NCBI RefSeq assembly: GCF_003312425.1
Contig: NZ_QNUX01000009.1
Location: 107,501-171,500, forward strand
Direction: 5' to 3'
Length of the DNA: 64,000 nucleotides
From: Flavobacterium psychrolimnae
GTDB taxonomy: Bacteria; Bacteroidota; Bacteroidia; Flavobacteriales; Flavobacteriaceae
In this document: one piece after another, positions 63,902 through 64,000 of the stretch
Position numbering within the stretch: the stretch's first letter is position 1
Layout of the letters: each line of letters begins with the position of its first letter
The notes under the pieces: model-generated
The model's database searches: none
What the model was told of the DNA's origin: nothing
Seen by the model: only the letters and a program-made list of their open reading frames with translations
Position numbers and translations under genes: made by a program

Positions 63902-64000
63902 TAGACTGCCCCCAAAAGTTTAGACAAATTTATAATTAATTTTGATAATAATGAGCTCGATATTGTATCGGGCTCATTCCTTTTAAATTCAGTTTTATTC
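63902..64000 (-). mobile_element. Right end of an IS3-family insertion sequence (truncated by window edge)
   Basis: TAGACTGCCCCCAAAAGTTT (from about 63902) resembles the terminal inverted repeat of IS3-family elements. The transposase C-terminus begins 34 nt inside it on the minus strand. The exact end, target duplication and the rest of the element lie outside the window. Confidence 0.8.
63936..64000 (-). CDS. IS3-family transposase OrfB, C-terminal fragment (partial)
   Basis: On the minus strand the last 21 codons read IKLNLKGMSP...QYRAHYYQN and stop at 63936-63938. This is the conserved OrfB C-terminus (KGMSPIQYR). The upstream part, including the DDE catalytic core, lies beyond the window, so intactness is unknown. 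It is inserted about 40 nt after the metalloprotease stop codon. Confidence 0.85.
   Translation of the reverse strand, partial: IKLNLKGMSPIQYRAHYYQN

Overview
The window looks like chromosomal DNA of a Flavobacterium-like member of the Flavobacteriaceae (Bacteroidota). The DNA is AT-rich and start codons generally lack a Shine-Dalgarno sequence. Many genes are preceded by the Bacteroidota -7 element TAnnTTTG. Three large secreted proteins end in type IX secretion (T9SS) sorting domains, and several families are typical of the phylum (DUF4270, DUF4286, short AtpC, SusC-like receptor). I saw no rRNA, tRNA, CRISPR array or prophage.

Layout. 0.25-9.6 kb: core genes on the plus strand (serS, TPR protein, DUF4286, a small-ORF/nucleotidyltransferase pair, rsmA-mgtE, proC, a Dabb protein). 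9.7-16.7 kb: nhaA, a hydroxyacid dehydrogenase fused to a VOC domain, TM2 protein, an OlsF-like bifunctional acyltransferase, exonuclease III and an OmpA lipoprotein. 16.9-25.5 kb: aldo/keto reductase, then a minus-strand block with an AsmA-like/GT51 fusion, a possible baeRF-like protein, a TerB-like protein, a type B carboxylesterase, radA and a Fes-like hydrolase that lacks its nucleophile serine. 25.7-31.4 kb: panC-panD diverging from a short GlgA-like protein, DUF4270 lipoprotein and glmS. 31.7-38.2 kb: a TonB-dependent receptor with an SGNH lipoprotein, then atpD-atpC. 38.3-44.2 kb: minus-strand GNAT, DoxX, a vanadium-haloperoxidase/PAP2 lipoprotein with two outer-membrane barrel proteins, and an unknown protein. 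44.5-49.6 kb: biotin genes bioF, bioD, bioA and a ketoacyl synthase, interrupted by a GxxExxY gene bracketed by inverted repeats. bioB lies apart at 58.1 kb. 50.4-58.0 kb: two giant adjacent T9SS cargo proteins with homologous C-terminal halves. 59.4-63.9 kb: a membrane protein, ribF and a reprolysin-like T9SS protease. The window ends inside an IS3-family element.

Functional links: bioF/D/A/B encode the late biotin steps, with the ketoacyl synthase a candidate for pimeloyl supply. panC/panD make pantothenate. glmS feeds cell-envelope amino sugars. The receptor/SGNH pair and the barrel/haloperoxidase operon look like envelope systems whose substrates are unknown.

The most unusual items are the GxxExxY cassette in the biotin locus with related dispersed CACGGATT repeats, a 17-bp perfect hairpin in the signal-peptide region of the 1147-aa T9SS protein, leaderless-looking biotin promoters, several domain fusions (hydroxyacid dehydrogenase-VOC, AsmA-GT51), and a palindromic insertion inside ribF. 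All family assignments come from reading motifs by eye. No database search was run.
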